From Candidatus Latescibacterota bacterium (lineage in GTDB: Bacteria > Latescibacterota > UBA2968 > GCA-2709665), in assembly GCA_021295655.1 (NCBI GenBank), contig JAGWBX010000055.1:1-54498 (forward strand): a stretch of 54,498 nt of DNA. Reading direction: 5' to 3'. The position numbers were made by a program, and so were the translations under genes. A model generated the notes under the pieces. The model saw nothing but the letters and a program-made list of their open reading frames with translations, was not told the DNA's origin and searched no databases. This document shows, one piece after another, positions 45,301 to 52,608 of the stretch; within the stretch, counting starts at the first letter, position 1; every line of letters begins with the position of its first letter.

Positions 45301-45481
45301 GGGAAATGCCTCCACGCGTGGCGAACCACATTGCGCCGTCTCTCGCCTGCACGACGGACGTAACGACGTTGTGGGCAAGCCCGTCTTTGTACTGGTACAC
45401 CGTCCAATCCATTACCGGTCGTGTTTCCGCGCGGGGCGGTACGACCAGCAGGAGAACCAGGCCGATACACATTCGAGTCAT
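42386..45481 (-). CDS. Propeller-sensor membrane protein with SpoIIE/PP2C-type phosphatase output
   Basis: From ATG 45481 the product is 1031 residues. After a signal peptide come about 620 residues of repeated units (DGAVWLGTA, DGSVWVGTV, GRLWAAT, each followed by GVARY or a similar turn), i.e. the two-component-regulator propeller. A Y_Y_Y-type Ig domain follows (LKYAWRVDGGDWSTFS, GPHTFEVRAMD), then one membrane helix (WFVALSVFSIVAICVSSGYAL), a coiled coil, and a SpoIIE-like phosphatase of about 250 residues with GGDYFNYF, ADVSGKAMAAA, LLVFYSDGVTD and DDITLLVI. It should sense a periplasmic ligand and dephosphorylate an anti-sigma-factor antagonist or similar target. No kinase or anti-anti-sigma gene is nearby. 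Confidence 0.86.
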   Translation of the reverse strand: MTRMCIGLVLLLVVPPRAETRPVMDWTVYQYKDGLAHNVVTSVVQARDGAMWFATRGGISRYDGQAWQTFSEENGLPGNNFSGLFEAENGTLWATGGFGFRGQPGNRIARLAGDRWEPVMLPANLEGVDVGPIVGVAGGGLCFATAGMGILHYAGDEWKTIDEEDGLASNDVRCLLRSKDGAVWAAYAGRGPGVPFSPRSRGRRGGGMSRFDPVNNAWVEVAAPGELAGGAVTAMAQAVDGAVWLGTANRGVLRFDGSNWQGFAEGDGMPADRVLSVASAPDGSVWVGTVGGAARFTESEEASTAEGRWRVRQVFTEENGLPSNLVTSVCASNDGAVWLGTAWGVARYGTKSWEHHSRWPGAADRGGVALERTADGRLWAATGERVYEYDGANWMEAYRIRASGRRSTGRIVALRKGRGGTLWAAAHRSLLRFDGVYWNEFALPLSGPGSRILSISPARAGGVWAGTGAGLFRFEGEEWTSHAAQDARGVSAVHESDDGVLWYSANGGIVREKDGEREIFDTAAGLPGEPVIALREALGAVWATTRFAGMFRYDQGEWKPVPTGDQTVFGGAHRLFVDDDGLLWLATLVIGAVHTDGVTWTRYTTRNGLPGARVWDVAQDRLGRFWFATDKGLGCYSPDRDAPETRLSMPSREVAPYQSVLFKFSGQDAWKQTPPQDLKYAWRVDGGDWSTFSSEDQALVGRMVPGPHTFEVRAMDRGFNIDATPARNTFVVLAPVWQRPWFVALSVFSIVAICVSSGYALHRHRRWREAQSRLIHELESELEQAHRMQMGLLPTVPIRDDSFEIAGVCAPANHVGGDYFNYFWLDEARRTLGFGAADVSGKAMAAAVRAMQLSGIFRYEFRGKRPLNEVATRLDEDLREQMDEASFVTCCLGTLDLETQRVQLVNAAHPFPYHYCARARELREIQLPSIPLGMVLPPGSPGGRAETTIQVAPDDLLVFYSDGVTDMRNVAGEFYETDRLEQTVTAHIRASASDLVSLILEDVYRFKGNAPQADDITLLVIRMLGQGRTGA

Positions 45482-45611
45482 ACCTGCTGACGCTCCTCCG
45501 TCCATTTGGGACCGGCCTGAGAACTTACGGCTGGCACCCGGTTTTCGCCCTACCGTGGGACGCGCAAGGCCCGTGCGAACCGTGATCCCGGGATTCCGAC
45601 ATCTCCACCTG

Positions 45612-45645
45612 AAAAAAAACGACGGCCGCCTGAAACAGGCGACCG
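45612..45645 (-). terminator. Rho-independent terminator after the adenylate kinase gene
   Basis: On the minus strand a stem GACGGTCGCCTG, loop TTT and CAGGCGGCCGTC (one mismatch) is followed by CGTTTTTTTT. It lies 28 bases after the kinase stop at 45673, a classic intrinsic terminator. Confidence 0.85.
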
Positions 45646-45672
45646 TCTTTCCAGCCGCGTCTGTTGCGGTTT

Positions 45673-46284
45673 TCAGAATTCCGCAACCGCATCGGCTTCC
45701 TGGATGATTCCTATCACGTCGTGCAAGACGTCTACGGGCTTCTGTTCTCCGTTGACCTTTCGAATCACCTCCACCGGATAGTACTCCAGCAAAGGCGCGG
45801 TTTCTCTTTCGAATTCCCGCAACCGCCGCCTGATTACCGCTTCGCTGGCATCGTCGAGCCGGTTTTCCCGGAGCGCCCGGCGAAGCGCCCGTTCAACCAG
45901 TACGTTGTCATCGGCTATATCCAGATAGATGAGCAGATTGAGATCGATATAGTCCGCCATCATTTCGGCCTGGCGCAAATTGCGTGGGATACCGTCAAGA
46001 ACAAGGACTTCCTCGTCCGGTCGAAAACCGCCGTTGTGGATGGCGCCGCGGATGTGGTCCAGCCACAGTTGAACGGTGAACTGGTCCGGAACCAGCCGGC
46101 CCTTGCCGGAGTAGGCAAGGAAGATCTTGCCCAGTTCACTGCCGGGATCCAGAGACCTGAATACATCCCCGCAGGCCAGGTGGTGGAATCCCGGGATATT
46201 CCCCAGAATTCTTCCCTGCGTACCCTTGCCTGATCCAGGCGCGCCAACGACCAGAATAGTCCGATGTTTTTCCCGTCGATCCAT
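45673..46284 (-). CDS. Adenylate kinase-family nucleoside monophosphate kinase
   Basis: A 203-residue P-loop kinase: GAPGSGKGTQ at 14-23, then HHLACGDVFRS (AMP-site arginine), LVLDGIPRN in place of the usual DGFPR, and RLDDASEAVIRRRL at the LID end. The LID is short, with none of the zinc cysteines of long-type adenylate kinases. It is the only adenylate-kinase-like gene in the window, yet it sits outside the secY operon where adk is commonly found. Altered DGIPR and the short LID leave open whether it is the housekeeping Adk or a relative for another nucleotide. It follows the DHDPS-family gene by 49 bases. Confidence 0.82.
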   Translation of the reverse strand: MDRREKHRTILVVGAPGSGKGTQGRILGNIPGFHHLACGDVFRSLDPGSELGKIFLAYSGKGRLVPDQFTVQLWLDHIRGAIHNGGFRPDEEVLVLDGIPRNLRQAEMMADYIDLNLLIYLDIADDNVLVERALRRALRENRLDDASEAVIRRRLREFERETAPLLEYYPVEVIRKVNGEQKPVDVLHDVIGIIQEADAVAEF

Positions 46285-46333
46285 CGTTCCGCCGCTCCCT
46301 GAAAGCGTTCAGGTCCGTGGACAGAGAAGCTGT

Positions 46334-47242
46334 TCAACCCGCGTCGGAGGATTGCAGCTTTCCCATCTTCACGAGCACGTCTTTCAACTGTTGCAGATCA
46401 CTTCCGGACAATTGGCCCACAGGTCGACGCGGCGGTCCGCCCGCATCGCAGACGAGTTCCGCCCCGGCCTTGAGCATTGCCGGATGGGTTCCCAACGCAA
46501 AGGCAGATCGAAGCGGAGCAAGCCGCATCTGGTAATCCAGCGCGCCACGGGCGTCACCGGCCGTGTACCGCTCGTAAATGCCAACGCCCAGATCGGGCGC
46601 CACGTTGGCGCTTGCGGCAATCGCACCTGCGGCACCGTGGACGAGAGCAGCGTAGATCAGCGTGTCACGACCCATAATGACGCGAAAGTCTTCGGAAGCT
46701 ACCCGCAGGATCTCGAGCGTTCGTGAAAAATCACCCGAACTCTCCTTGATTCCAACGATATTGCCGAATGCGGATGCTAACCGCATGACAAGATCTACCG
46801 AGAGGCTGTTTCCCGTTCTCGCCGGAAGATCGTACAAGAGTACGGGTAGGTCCACGGCACGGGCGATCGCCGCAAAGTGGCTGAACATCTCCTCCGGACC
46901 TGGCGTAACAAAAAAGGGCGTCAGCACAGAAAGACAATCCGCCCCCGCCTCCTGCGCCGCTTCCGCCAGCCGCACGGCCTCGGCTGTACAATTCGCCGCC
47001 GTTCCCGCGTAGACCGGAACCCGCCCCGCCGTATAGCCCACGGTCCACTCGTAGAGCCGTATCTTCTCTTCGACGCTCAGCGCCCATGGCTCCCCGGCGG
47101 TCCCCCCGGCAAAAACGCCATGCGCGCCCGCGGCGATGACGTAATCCAGCAGGCGTTCAAGGCCCGCTTCATCGAGGGCTTCGTCGGAGGTCATCGGCGT
47201 GACAAGTGCCGGAATCAACCCTCGCACAAACGTGCTGTCCAT
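46334..47242 (-). CDS. Dihydrodipicolinate synthase/N-acetylneuraminate lyase-family aldolase
   Basis: From the ATG at 47242 the product is 302 residues with the class I aldolase (TIM barrel) pattern. The Schiff-base lysine is K166 in VGIKESSGD and the family tyrosine is Y137 in LLYDLPARTG. The pyruvate carboxylate loop is GGTAGEPW (46-53), where true DapA has GTTGE, so a keto-deoxy-sugar or related aldolase activity is as likely as DapA. The rest (VYAGTAANCTAEAVRLAE, LTPFFVTP) is normal. It is the upstream member of a probable two-gene unit with the adenylate-kinase-like gene. Confidence 0.88.
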   Translation of the reverse strand: MDSTFVRGLIPALVTPMTSDEALDEAGLERLLDYVIAAGAHGVFAGGTAGEPWALSVEEKIRLYEWTVGYTAGRVPVYAGTAANCTAEAVRLAEAAQEAGADCLSVLTPFFVTPGPEEMFSHFAAIARAVDLPVLLYDLPARTGNSLSVDLVMRLASAFGNIVGIKESSGDFSRTLEILRVASEDFRVIMGRDTLIYAALVHGAAGAIAASANVAPDLGVGIYERYTAGDARGALDYQMRLAPLRSAFALGTHPAMLKAGAELVCDAGGPPRRPVGQLSGSDLQQLKDVLVKMGKLQSSDAG

Positions 47243-47357
47243 TCCCGCCCCCACGTAGATTCAGCAGCAACTTTCCCCGGGAAAGTTTGCGCCGAACGTA
47301 TAGTATACAAACCATGGTTCAAGATGTCAAACCGAACCTGCCTGTATCCATTTGATC

Positions 47358-47386
47358 TTGACTTTATTCAATAACGATCTTATTCT
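47358..47386 (+). promoter_or_regulatory. Sigma70-type promoter upstream of greA
   Basis: TTGACT (47358-47363) and TATTCT (47381-47386), 17 bases apart, in an AT-rich stretch. Transcription would begin near 47393 and leave a leader of about 140 bases before greA. Confidence 0.6.
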
Positions 47387-47443
47387 TAAGCATCTTAGAG
47401 TCAATTAAAGGGCTCATCACCGTTGTTCCTTGTGTACACAACG

Positions 47444-47479
47444 GGGCCGTCCGCAGATTCGGACCCCCGGTATTTTTTC
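47444..47479 (+). terminator. Hairpin plus T-run in the greA leader (possible attenuator)
   Basis: GGGG.GTCCG, loop CAGATT, CGGACCCCC forms a GC-rich stem with a small bulge, followed after a few bases by TATTTTTTCT. It precedes the greA start by 56 bases. A second weaker stem CCGTTGT..ACAACGG lies just upstream (47420-47444) and shares a base with it. It looks like an intrinsic terminator that could be bypassed under some condition, but no regulator is known. Confidence 0.5.
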
Positions 47480-47534
47480 TGAAAATTACAGGACTCCCAA
47501 GTCCAGTTCGCCAAACAGGAAGTGAGGCAGGACA

Positions 47535-48008
47535 ATGGATCGGCTTTTTCTAACAAAAGACGGTTACAACAAGATCCGGACTGAACTGGAACGCCTCAGG
47601 ACCCGGGAACGGCCGGCGGTTATCGACGCAATTGCCAGAGCCCGGGAACACGGAGACCTCAGCGAAAACGCGGAGTACCATAGCGCCAAGGAACGTCAGA
47701 TGTTCATTGAAAAGAAAATCGCCGAACTCCAGGACAAACTGGTTCGGTCTGAAATCATCGACGAGAGTCTCATGGCCAAAGATAAGGCCTATCTCGGCGC
47801 CACGGTCACGTTAAAGGACCGCAGGACCGGCGAACAGATCCGCTATACACTGGTATCGACCGATGAAGCGGATTTCGAACAGAACAAGATTTCAACGCAG
47901 TCTCCGGTTGGCCGCGCGCTTCTGGGTAAAGGCGTTGGAGAGCAGGTGGAAGCAAAGGTTCCGGTGGGCACGCTCGCTTACGAGATCCTGGATATCAGCA
48001 GGGATTGA
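47535..48008 (+). CDS. greA: Transcription elongation factor GreA
   Basis: A 157-residue GreA: the N-terminal coiled coil (RTELERLRTRERPAVIDAIARAREHGDLSENAEYHSAKERQ...) carries the acidic tip loop EHGDLSENAEY, with D and E needed to stimulate RNA polymerase backtracked-transcript cleavage. The C-terminal globular domain (YTLVSTDEADFEQNKISTQSPVGRALLGKGVGEQVEAKVP) is complete. AGGAAGTGAGG precedes the ATG. It is alone between a divergent aldolase gene and convergent rlmD. The 262-base gap downstream contains only weak stems, no gene. Confidence 0.95.
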   Translation: MDRLFLTKDGYNKIRTELERLRTRERPAVIDAIARAREHGDLSENAEYHSAKERQMFIEKKIAELQDKLVRSEIIDESLMAKDKAYLGATVTLKDRRTGEQIRYTLVSTDEADFEQNKISTQSPVGRALLGKGVGEQVEAKVPVGTLAYEILDISRD

Positions 48009-48270
48009 CCTGCAAACGCGCCGAATTCAAGAGCAGGGGAAATTCCCATTCTCTGCATCATCTGTTCAGATCCTGCGACGAACCTGATCTTCAGGCCTTA
48101 TCAGTCAATCCCAATTCGAAAAAAACAGCAACTCGGCAACGTGACGAAACCCCATGAAACGGGGCGTAACGGTCGTCAAAAAGGACGTTTTTTCAGTTCA
48201 CGTCCAGTGACCTGGTGTATCCTGGTAATCAGAAGTTAAATCGCCTTTATCTATTTGCAAATATTCGGTT

Positions 48271-49650
48271 TTACTTCCCCGAAGCATTGCGAGTCAAATT
48301 TAACCGCGCCACGACCTCGCAGTGCGGCGTATGCGGAAACATATCCACAAGCTGCACGTAATCGGTCTTGTAGCCAGAAGACTCCAGCCGGATCAGGTCA
48401 GCACCCAACGCCTCCGGATTACACGAAACATATACAATGCGCTCCGGACGCAGGTCACAGATCGCCGTTATGGCCTTCAAATGCATACCCGGCCGCGGTG
48501 GATCGGCGACCACGGTTTCAAAACGTTCTCCTCGATCACGAATCTGCCACAGGATATCTTCCGCCGCGCCCGCGATAAACCGGCAGTTGGACACGCCGTT
48601 AATGGCGCTGTTGCGAACCGCATCCCGAACCGCCCCCTCACCGGCCTCTATGCCGAGCACGTAGCCTGCCTTCCGCGACAGATGCAGTGAAATCGCGCCC
48701 GTTCCGCAATACACGTCCAGAATCCGGTCGTCCGGATCCGGGTCGGCCAACTCAACCACCCGCCGGTAAAGATGCCTGGCCTGGCGGGTGTTGGTCTGGA
48801 AAAATGAACCCGGAGATATCTCGAAGGTGAAATCCCCCAGTTTCTCTTTTACGGTGCCGGTCCCCGCGAGTACCTCTTCGCGGTCGCCGGTGGCCACCTG
48901 GGCTCGCCGTAAATTGACGCTGTGGATAACACTCTTGACCTCCGGAAACGTCTCCTCCAGCATCTTTCCCAACGACTGCGCATCGGGAAACGCATCCCCC
49001 GACGTTGTAAGCACAACCATGGTTTCACCCGTCTGCTTGCCCTCGCGTATGGTCAGGAATCTGAGCAGACCTTCATGGCGCTTCAGATGATATACGGAGA
49101 GCGAACTGGCGAAGTTCCGCACGCGATCGACGATGCGGTTGGACGTTTCCGACTGGAGATAACACGCATCGAGGTCGAATACGCGGTCGAAACGCCCCCA
49201 GACGTGCAAGCCCACCTCCGTACGCCCCTCCGGCGACGAACCAAAGGAGAATTCCATCTTGTTCCGGTAGAAGAATGGTTCCGCGGATGGCACTGGCTCG
49301 TCCAGTTCCGTATCTATTCCTGCCTCCGCCAGACAGGTCTGCACCAGGTCCTGCTTCAACCGAACCTGGGACGCATAGGGAATGTCCTGCCACAGACAAC
49401 CGCCGCAGAGCCCAAAGTGAGAACAGCGTGCAGGGGACCGCTGAATACGGGCGGATAGAAGCGCCTCCAGACTGGCTTCAGCCCGGCGCATCCGATTCCT
49501 GACCTTGCGCACCCGCGCCCGGACCCGGTCTCCGGGCACCGCGCCGCGGACAAGCAGGGTGTAAGCGCCCATCCGGCCCAGACCGTTTCCGCGCCGATCA
49601 AGCCGCTCGATGTCAATCTCTATCAGATCACCGCGCCTGGGTTTCTGCAC
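48271..49650 (-). CDS. 23S rRNA (uracil-C5)-methyltransferase, RlmD/TrmA family
   Basis: A 459-residue m5U methyltransferase. An N-terminal TRAM domain (IDIERLDRRGNGLGR) is followed by an iron-sulphur cluster motif C76..C82xxC85 (RCSHFGLCGGC), the SAM-binding LDVYCGTGAISLHLS, DPPRPG, and the catalytic C410 in YVSCNPEALGADL with E in HCEVVARL. Both RlmD (U1939) and RlmC/RlmCD act on 23S rRNA; the FeS motif and length favour RlmD-like, but the exact site is not fixed. It starts at a GTG within the end of the glycosidase gene (23-base overlap), so the two are co-transcribed. Confidence 0.88.
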   Translation of the reverse strand: MQKPRRGDLIEIDIERLDRRGNGLGRMGAYTLLVRGAVPGDRVRARVRKVRNRMRRAEASLEALLSARIQRSPARCSHFGLCGGCLWQDIPYASQVRLKQDLVQTCLAEAGIDTELDEPVPSAEPFFYRNKMEFSFGSSPEGRTEVGLHVWGRFDRVFDLDACYLQSETSNRIVDRVRNFASSLSVYHLKRHEGLLRFLTIREGKQTGETMVVLTTSGDAFPDAQSLGKMLEETFPEVKSVIHSVNLRRAQVATGDREEVLAGTGTVKEKLGDFTFEISPGSFFQTNTRQARHLYRRVVELADPDPDDRILDVYCGTGAISLHLSRKAGYVLGIEAGEGAVRDAVRNSAINGVSNCRFIAGAAEDILWQIRDRGERFETVVADPPRPGMHLKAITAICDLRPERIVYVSCNPEALGADLIRLESSGYKTDYVQLVDMFPHTPHCEVVARLNLTRNASGK

Positions 49651-50938
49651 GCGTGTCCTCCTCCTCCTTCACCTTTGCCTCCGGAACGGCGGACTGCGCT
49701 CGAAACGGGCCTTCCTGCAACTCGCCGGTCAGACCTTTCTGCTCTACGAATCCATCCACGGAAAATAACACGACGCCCTGTAAACCCTTGCGGCGAGCGA
49801 TCTCAATCTGAGCCACCGTGTCGTCGGCACTCTGATTCCAGACGCCGATTCCGGCGTACAGACTTCCCTTATTCACGCGCGTCCTGGCTTCGGTCATCTG
49901 ACGTTCGATCTCCTCAGCAGATCCCTTATAAAACATGGGTACGACAAAGTCCACGAGCCGCCCGTTACTCCACCCAATCCAGTCCTGTCCGTACTGCATG
50001 TACGCGGATTCCATGTCCGGCTTTACAGCGGCTGACAACCTGACAGCGGGTTTGAGCCGTGCAATCGCCTCCCGCACCTGGCCAACAAGCAGGGTGACCT
50101 GTTCGCTACGCCATTGATGCCATAACTTCCGGACGTCGGTCACGTCCGCACCGGCGCCGGCACCCGCCTCGTTGTCTTTCCCGGCAGCGGGGTCGAAGCC
50201 GTAGCGTGCCTTGAACGCGTTGCTCACGGCGGGATTGTAGTCGTAGTGGATATTCGGGTACCGGACATAGTCCATGTGAATACCGTCGACGTCGTATTCG
50301 TCCACGATCTCTTCAATAACCCTGAGCAGATGGGCTCTGACATCGGGATTCCCGGGTGAAAGGAATCTGCCGGTCACCCCGCGTTTGACAAGATCGATGC
50401 CGTCGAGCGCAACGCGCCCCATGTCGACCCCGTCTATGGATCGCATGAACCATTCAGGATGCCTCAGAAATATGTGCCGTGGCGACGCCGGCCGCTGCTC
50501 TGTCGGTTTCCACGTAAGGTACATATTCACCCATGCGTGCACTTCGAGTCCGGCCCGGTGTCCCTCTTCCACGAGAAGCGCAAGTGGATCGAAATCAGGA
50601 TCGGGCAGGGATTCCGACCTGGGTACCAAACGGCTGCGGTAGAAGGCATCGCCTCTGCCCCGAACCTGAACGAAGAGCGCGTTCAATCGGGCGTCTACGG
50701 CAATTTGGACCGCACGCATGGCCTGCTCGCGATCCGTAAGCCAGTGGCGAACCACCCACAATCCCCTGAATTCCTCATTCGTCCGGCCGGATGCGTCTGC
50801 GGCACCCGACCAGAAACAGAACGCAAGGAAAAGACAGACGAGTCTCTCCCGGGGAAAGCCTCGGAATACAAAGGGCAAATCGACCGACCTGTCGATTTGC
50901 CCTCTCGTCCCAATATTGTCACGGCGCAACGGGCTCAT
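49628..50938 (-). CDS. DigH/GHL10-family glycosidase (DUF187), secreted
   Basis: The frame opens at ATG 50938, overlapping the rplQ stop by four bases, and gives 436 residues. Residues 32-50 (ERLVCLFLAFCFWSGAADAS) form a signal peptide after an unusually long leader, which is partly encoded by a hairpin; a TTG at 50878 is another possible start. The TIM-barrel domain shows EFRGLWVVRHWLTD, NALFVQVRGRGDAFY, GLEVHAWVNMYLTW, GIHMDYVRYPNIHYDYN and VVPMFYKGS. E. coli DigH of this family cleaves denuded peptidoglycan strands at the divisome. The charged tail (residues 410-436) is probably disordered. Confidence 0.83.
   Translation of the reverse strand: MSPLRRDNIGTRGQIDRSVDLPFVFRGFPRERLVCLFLAFCFWSGAADASGRTNEEFRGLWVVRHWLTDREQAMRAVQIAVDARLNALFVQVRGRGDAFYRSRLVPRSESLPDPDFDPLALLVEEGHRAGLEVHAWVNMYLTWKPTEQRPASPRHIFLRHPEWFMRSIDGVDMGRVALDGIDLVKRGVTGRFLSPGNPDVRAHLLRVIEEIVDEYDVDGIHMDYVRYPNIHYDYNPAVSNAFKARYGFDPAAGKDNEAGAGAGADVTDVRKLWHQWRSEQVTLLVGQVREAIARLKPAVRLSAAVKPDMESAYMQYGQDWIGWSNGRLVDFVVPMFYKGSAEEIERQMTEARTRVNKGSLYAGIGVWNQSADDTVAQIEIARRKGLQGVVLFSVDGFVEQKGLTGELQEGPFRAQSAVPEAKVKEEEDTRAETQAR
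50873..50902 (-). terminator. Hairpin after rplQ
   Basis: Perfect 12-base arms GGGCAAATCGAC and GTCGATTTGCCC around a 6-base loop, 33 bases after the rplQ stop, followed on the minus strand by TTTGTATT. It could end most alpha-operon transcripts. It also lies inside the longest frame of the DigH-like gene. Confidence 0.6.
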
Positions 50939-51486
50939 TTTTTCGTACGCTCTTGGTCCTCACCAGATTCGCCGGCTTTCTCAGTGTCGGCCTCTTTGGA
51001 TGAAATGGAAGGCGTTTCACCCGGCGCGCCCGCGGTCTCGTCAGCGGATGCTTCTACCGATTCCCCGTTTTCACGTCGGACCCCGGCACCGTCATCCGTT
51101 TCCGGGCGTCCCGCAGAATCGGCCCTGAATTCCTCCCCGACCATCTCCACCAGACACATTTCAACGCGATCGCCGCGGCGGGGACCGAGTTTGAGCAATC
51201 GGAGATAGCCACCATTACGTTCCGAAAACGATATTGCGATCTCGTCGAAGAGTTTGGCAACCACCCGCTGGTTTCGTATCCGTCGCAGAACCTGTCGTCT
51301 CGCGTGCAGATCGCCCCTCTTGGCGAACGTGATCAGGCGTTCGGCCACACCGCGCAACTCCTTGGCCTTTGCGTGGGTCGTGCGTATTGAACCGTACGTG
51401 AACAGGGACGTGGCCATGTTGTTCAACATTGCCCTCTTGTGGCTGGCTGTACGCCCGAGTTTGCGTCCCCGTTTTCCGTGTCTCAT
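50935..51486 (-). CDS. rplQ: Ribosomal protein L17 with acidic C-terminal extension
   Basis: Residues 1-117 are a normal L17 (MRHGKRGRKLGRTASHKRAMLNNMATSLF..., RLLKLGPRRGDRVEMCLVEM). The product is 183 residues in all, because about 65 residues of low-complexity acidic sequence (GRPETDDGAGVRRENGESVE..., ESGEDQERTKK) follow. Some phyla carry such tails on L17, and the tail should be disordered and face the solvent. It is the last gene of the alpha operon, 15 bases after rpoA. Confidence 0.95.
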   Translation of the reverse strand: MRHGKRGRKLGRTASHKRAMLNNMATSLFTYGSIRTTHAKAKELRGVAERLITFAKRGDLHARRQVLRRIRNQRVVAKLFDEIAISFSERNGGYLRLLKLGPRRGDRVEMCLVEMVGEEFRADSAGRPETDDGAGVRRENGESVEASADETAGAPGETPSISSKEADTEKAGESGEDQERTKK

Positions 51487-51501
51487 AGCCCGTCTTTCCG
51501 G

Positions 51502-52518
51502 TTAAAATTCATCTTCCAGCACCGCTACTTCCTCGCTCGTCGGGGCAATCCCGCTGTATTTCGCTATATCCATGCCAAACTGAAGGCCCAGCCCTTCCAG
51601 GATTGCAGTCAACTCGTTGAGCGACTTGCGGCCGAAATTCCGGAACTTCAGCATTTCCGTCTCGGTCTTTTGAACAAGGTCTTCCAGGGTCAGGATATTG
51701 GCAGCCTTCAGACAGTTGGCGGAACGCACAGACAGTTCCAGTTCTTCCACCGGCATCTGCAGAAGCGAAGCAACCCGCTGTGTGTCTTCGTCGATGATTT
51801 CCTCGTACTCCTCCTCAGGCTCTTCCTCGAAGTGTATGAAGAGCTCCAGATGGTCCTTCAGTATCTTTGCCGCATGAGACACGGCATCGTCAGGCCGAAC
51901 GGCGCCGTTGGTCCACACTGTCAGTGTCAGTTTATCGTAGTCCGTCTGTTGCCCCACACGGGCATTGTCCACCTCGTAGTGCACTTTTCTGATAGGAGAA
52001 AATGCCGAGTCGAGCATAATCGTATCGGCGGCGGGGTCCGTGACATCATTCTCTTCAGCCAGCACGTAACCCCTCCCTTTGCCCACGGTGATCTCCATTT
52101 CGAGATGGCCGTCCTGATCCAGGGATGCGATGTGCTGATCGGGATTCATCACCTCGACGTCGGCGTCCACCTCCAATTCCTTCGCCGTCAACGTGTCCGG
52201 GCCCGCTTTGTCGATTCGAAGCAGTTTGTCTTCGTCCGAATGCATCCGCAGGTTTACCTCTTTGAGATTCAGGACGACTTCAGTCATGTCTTCAACGACG
52301 CCCTGTACAACGGAGAACTCGTGCTGTACCCCTTCCACCCGAATGGCCTTGACGGCCGCGCCCTCAATTGATGAGAGCAAAATCCGGCGCAACGCATTGC
52401 CAATGGTGGTACCATACCCACGTTCCAGAGGTTGCACTGTGAACATCCCGTAAGAATTGGTGAGGCTATCCTCATCGATCTGCACGGATCTGGGCATCTG
52501 GAAGTTCTTAGGCTTCAT
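51502..52518 (-). CDS. rpoA: DNA-directed RNA polymerase alpha subunit
   Basis: From ATG 52518, with AAGGAGAA upstream, the product is 338 residues; the frame extends 11 codons further without a start site. The N-terminal dimerisation domain shows ERGYGTTIGNALRRILLSSIEGAAV and the C-terminal domain has ELSVRSANCLKAANILTLEDLVQKTETEMLKFRNFGRKSLNELTAIL, the helix-hairpin-helix that contacts UP elements. A linker of acidic residues (EEEPEEEYEEIIDED) separates them. All conserved parts are present. Confidence 0.97.
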   Translation of the reverse strand: MKPKNFQMPRSVQIDEDSLTNSYGMFTVQPLERGYGTTIGNALRRILLSSIEGAAVKAIRVEGVQHEFSVVQGVVEDMTEVVLNLKEVNLRMHSDEDKLLRIDKAGPDTLTAKELEVDADVEVMNPDQHIASLDQDGHLEMEITVGKGRGYVLAEENDVTDPAADTIMLDSAFSPIRKVHYEVDNARVGQQTDYDKLTLTVWTNGAVRPDDAVSHAAKILKDHLELFIHFEEEPEEEYEEIIDEDTQRVASLLQMPVEELELSVRSANCLKAANILTLEDLVQKTETEMLKFRNFGRKSLNELTAILEGLGLQFGMDIAKYSGIAPTSEEVAVLEDEF

Positions 52519-52608
52519 ACAGGAATTCTCCTTGGATCCACTGTAAAACAATATGGCAATCCGTTCCCTGTTCCGGTAGCGGAGCCACTCATCATCGCGC
52601 CGCAGCGC

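Noticed and set aside
48009-48270. Short stems near 48150-48210 as a greA/rlmD terminator
   Set aside because: The best stem is only four pairs before a T-run; too weak to call.
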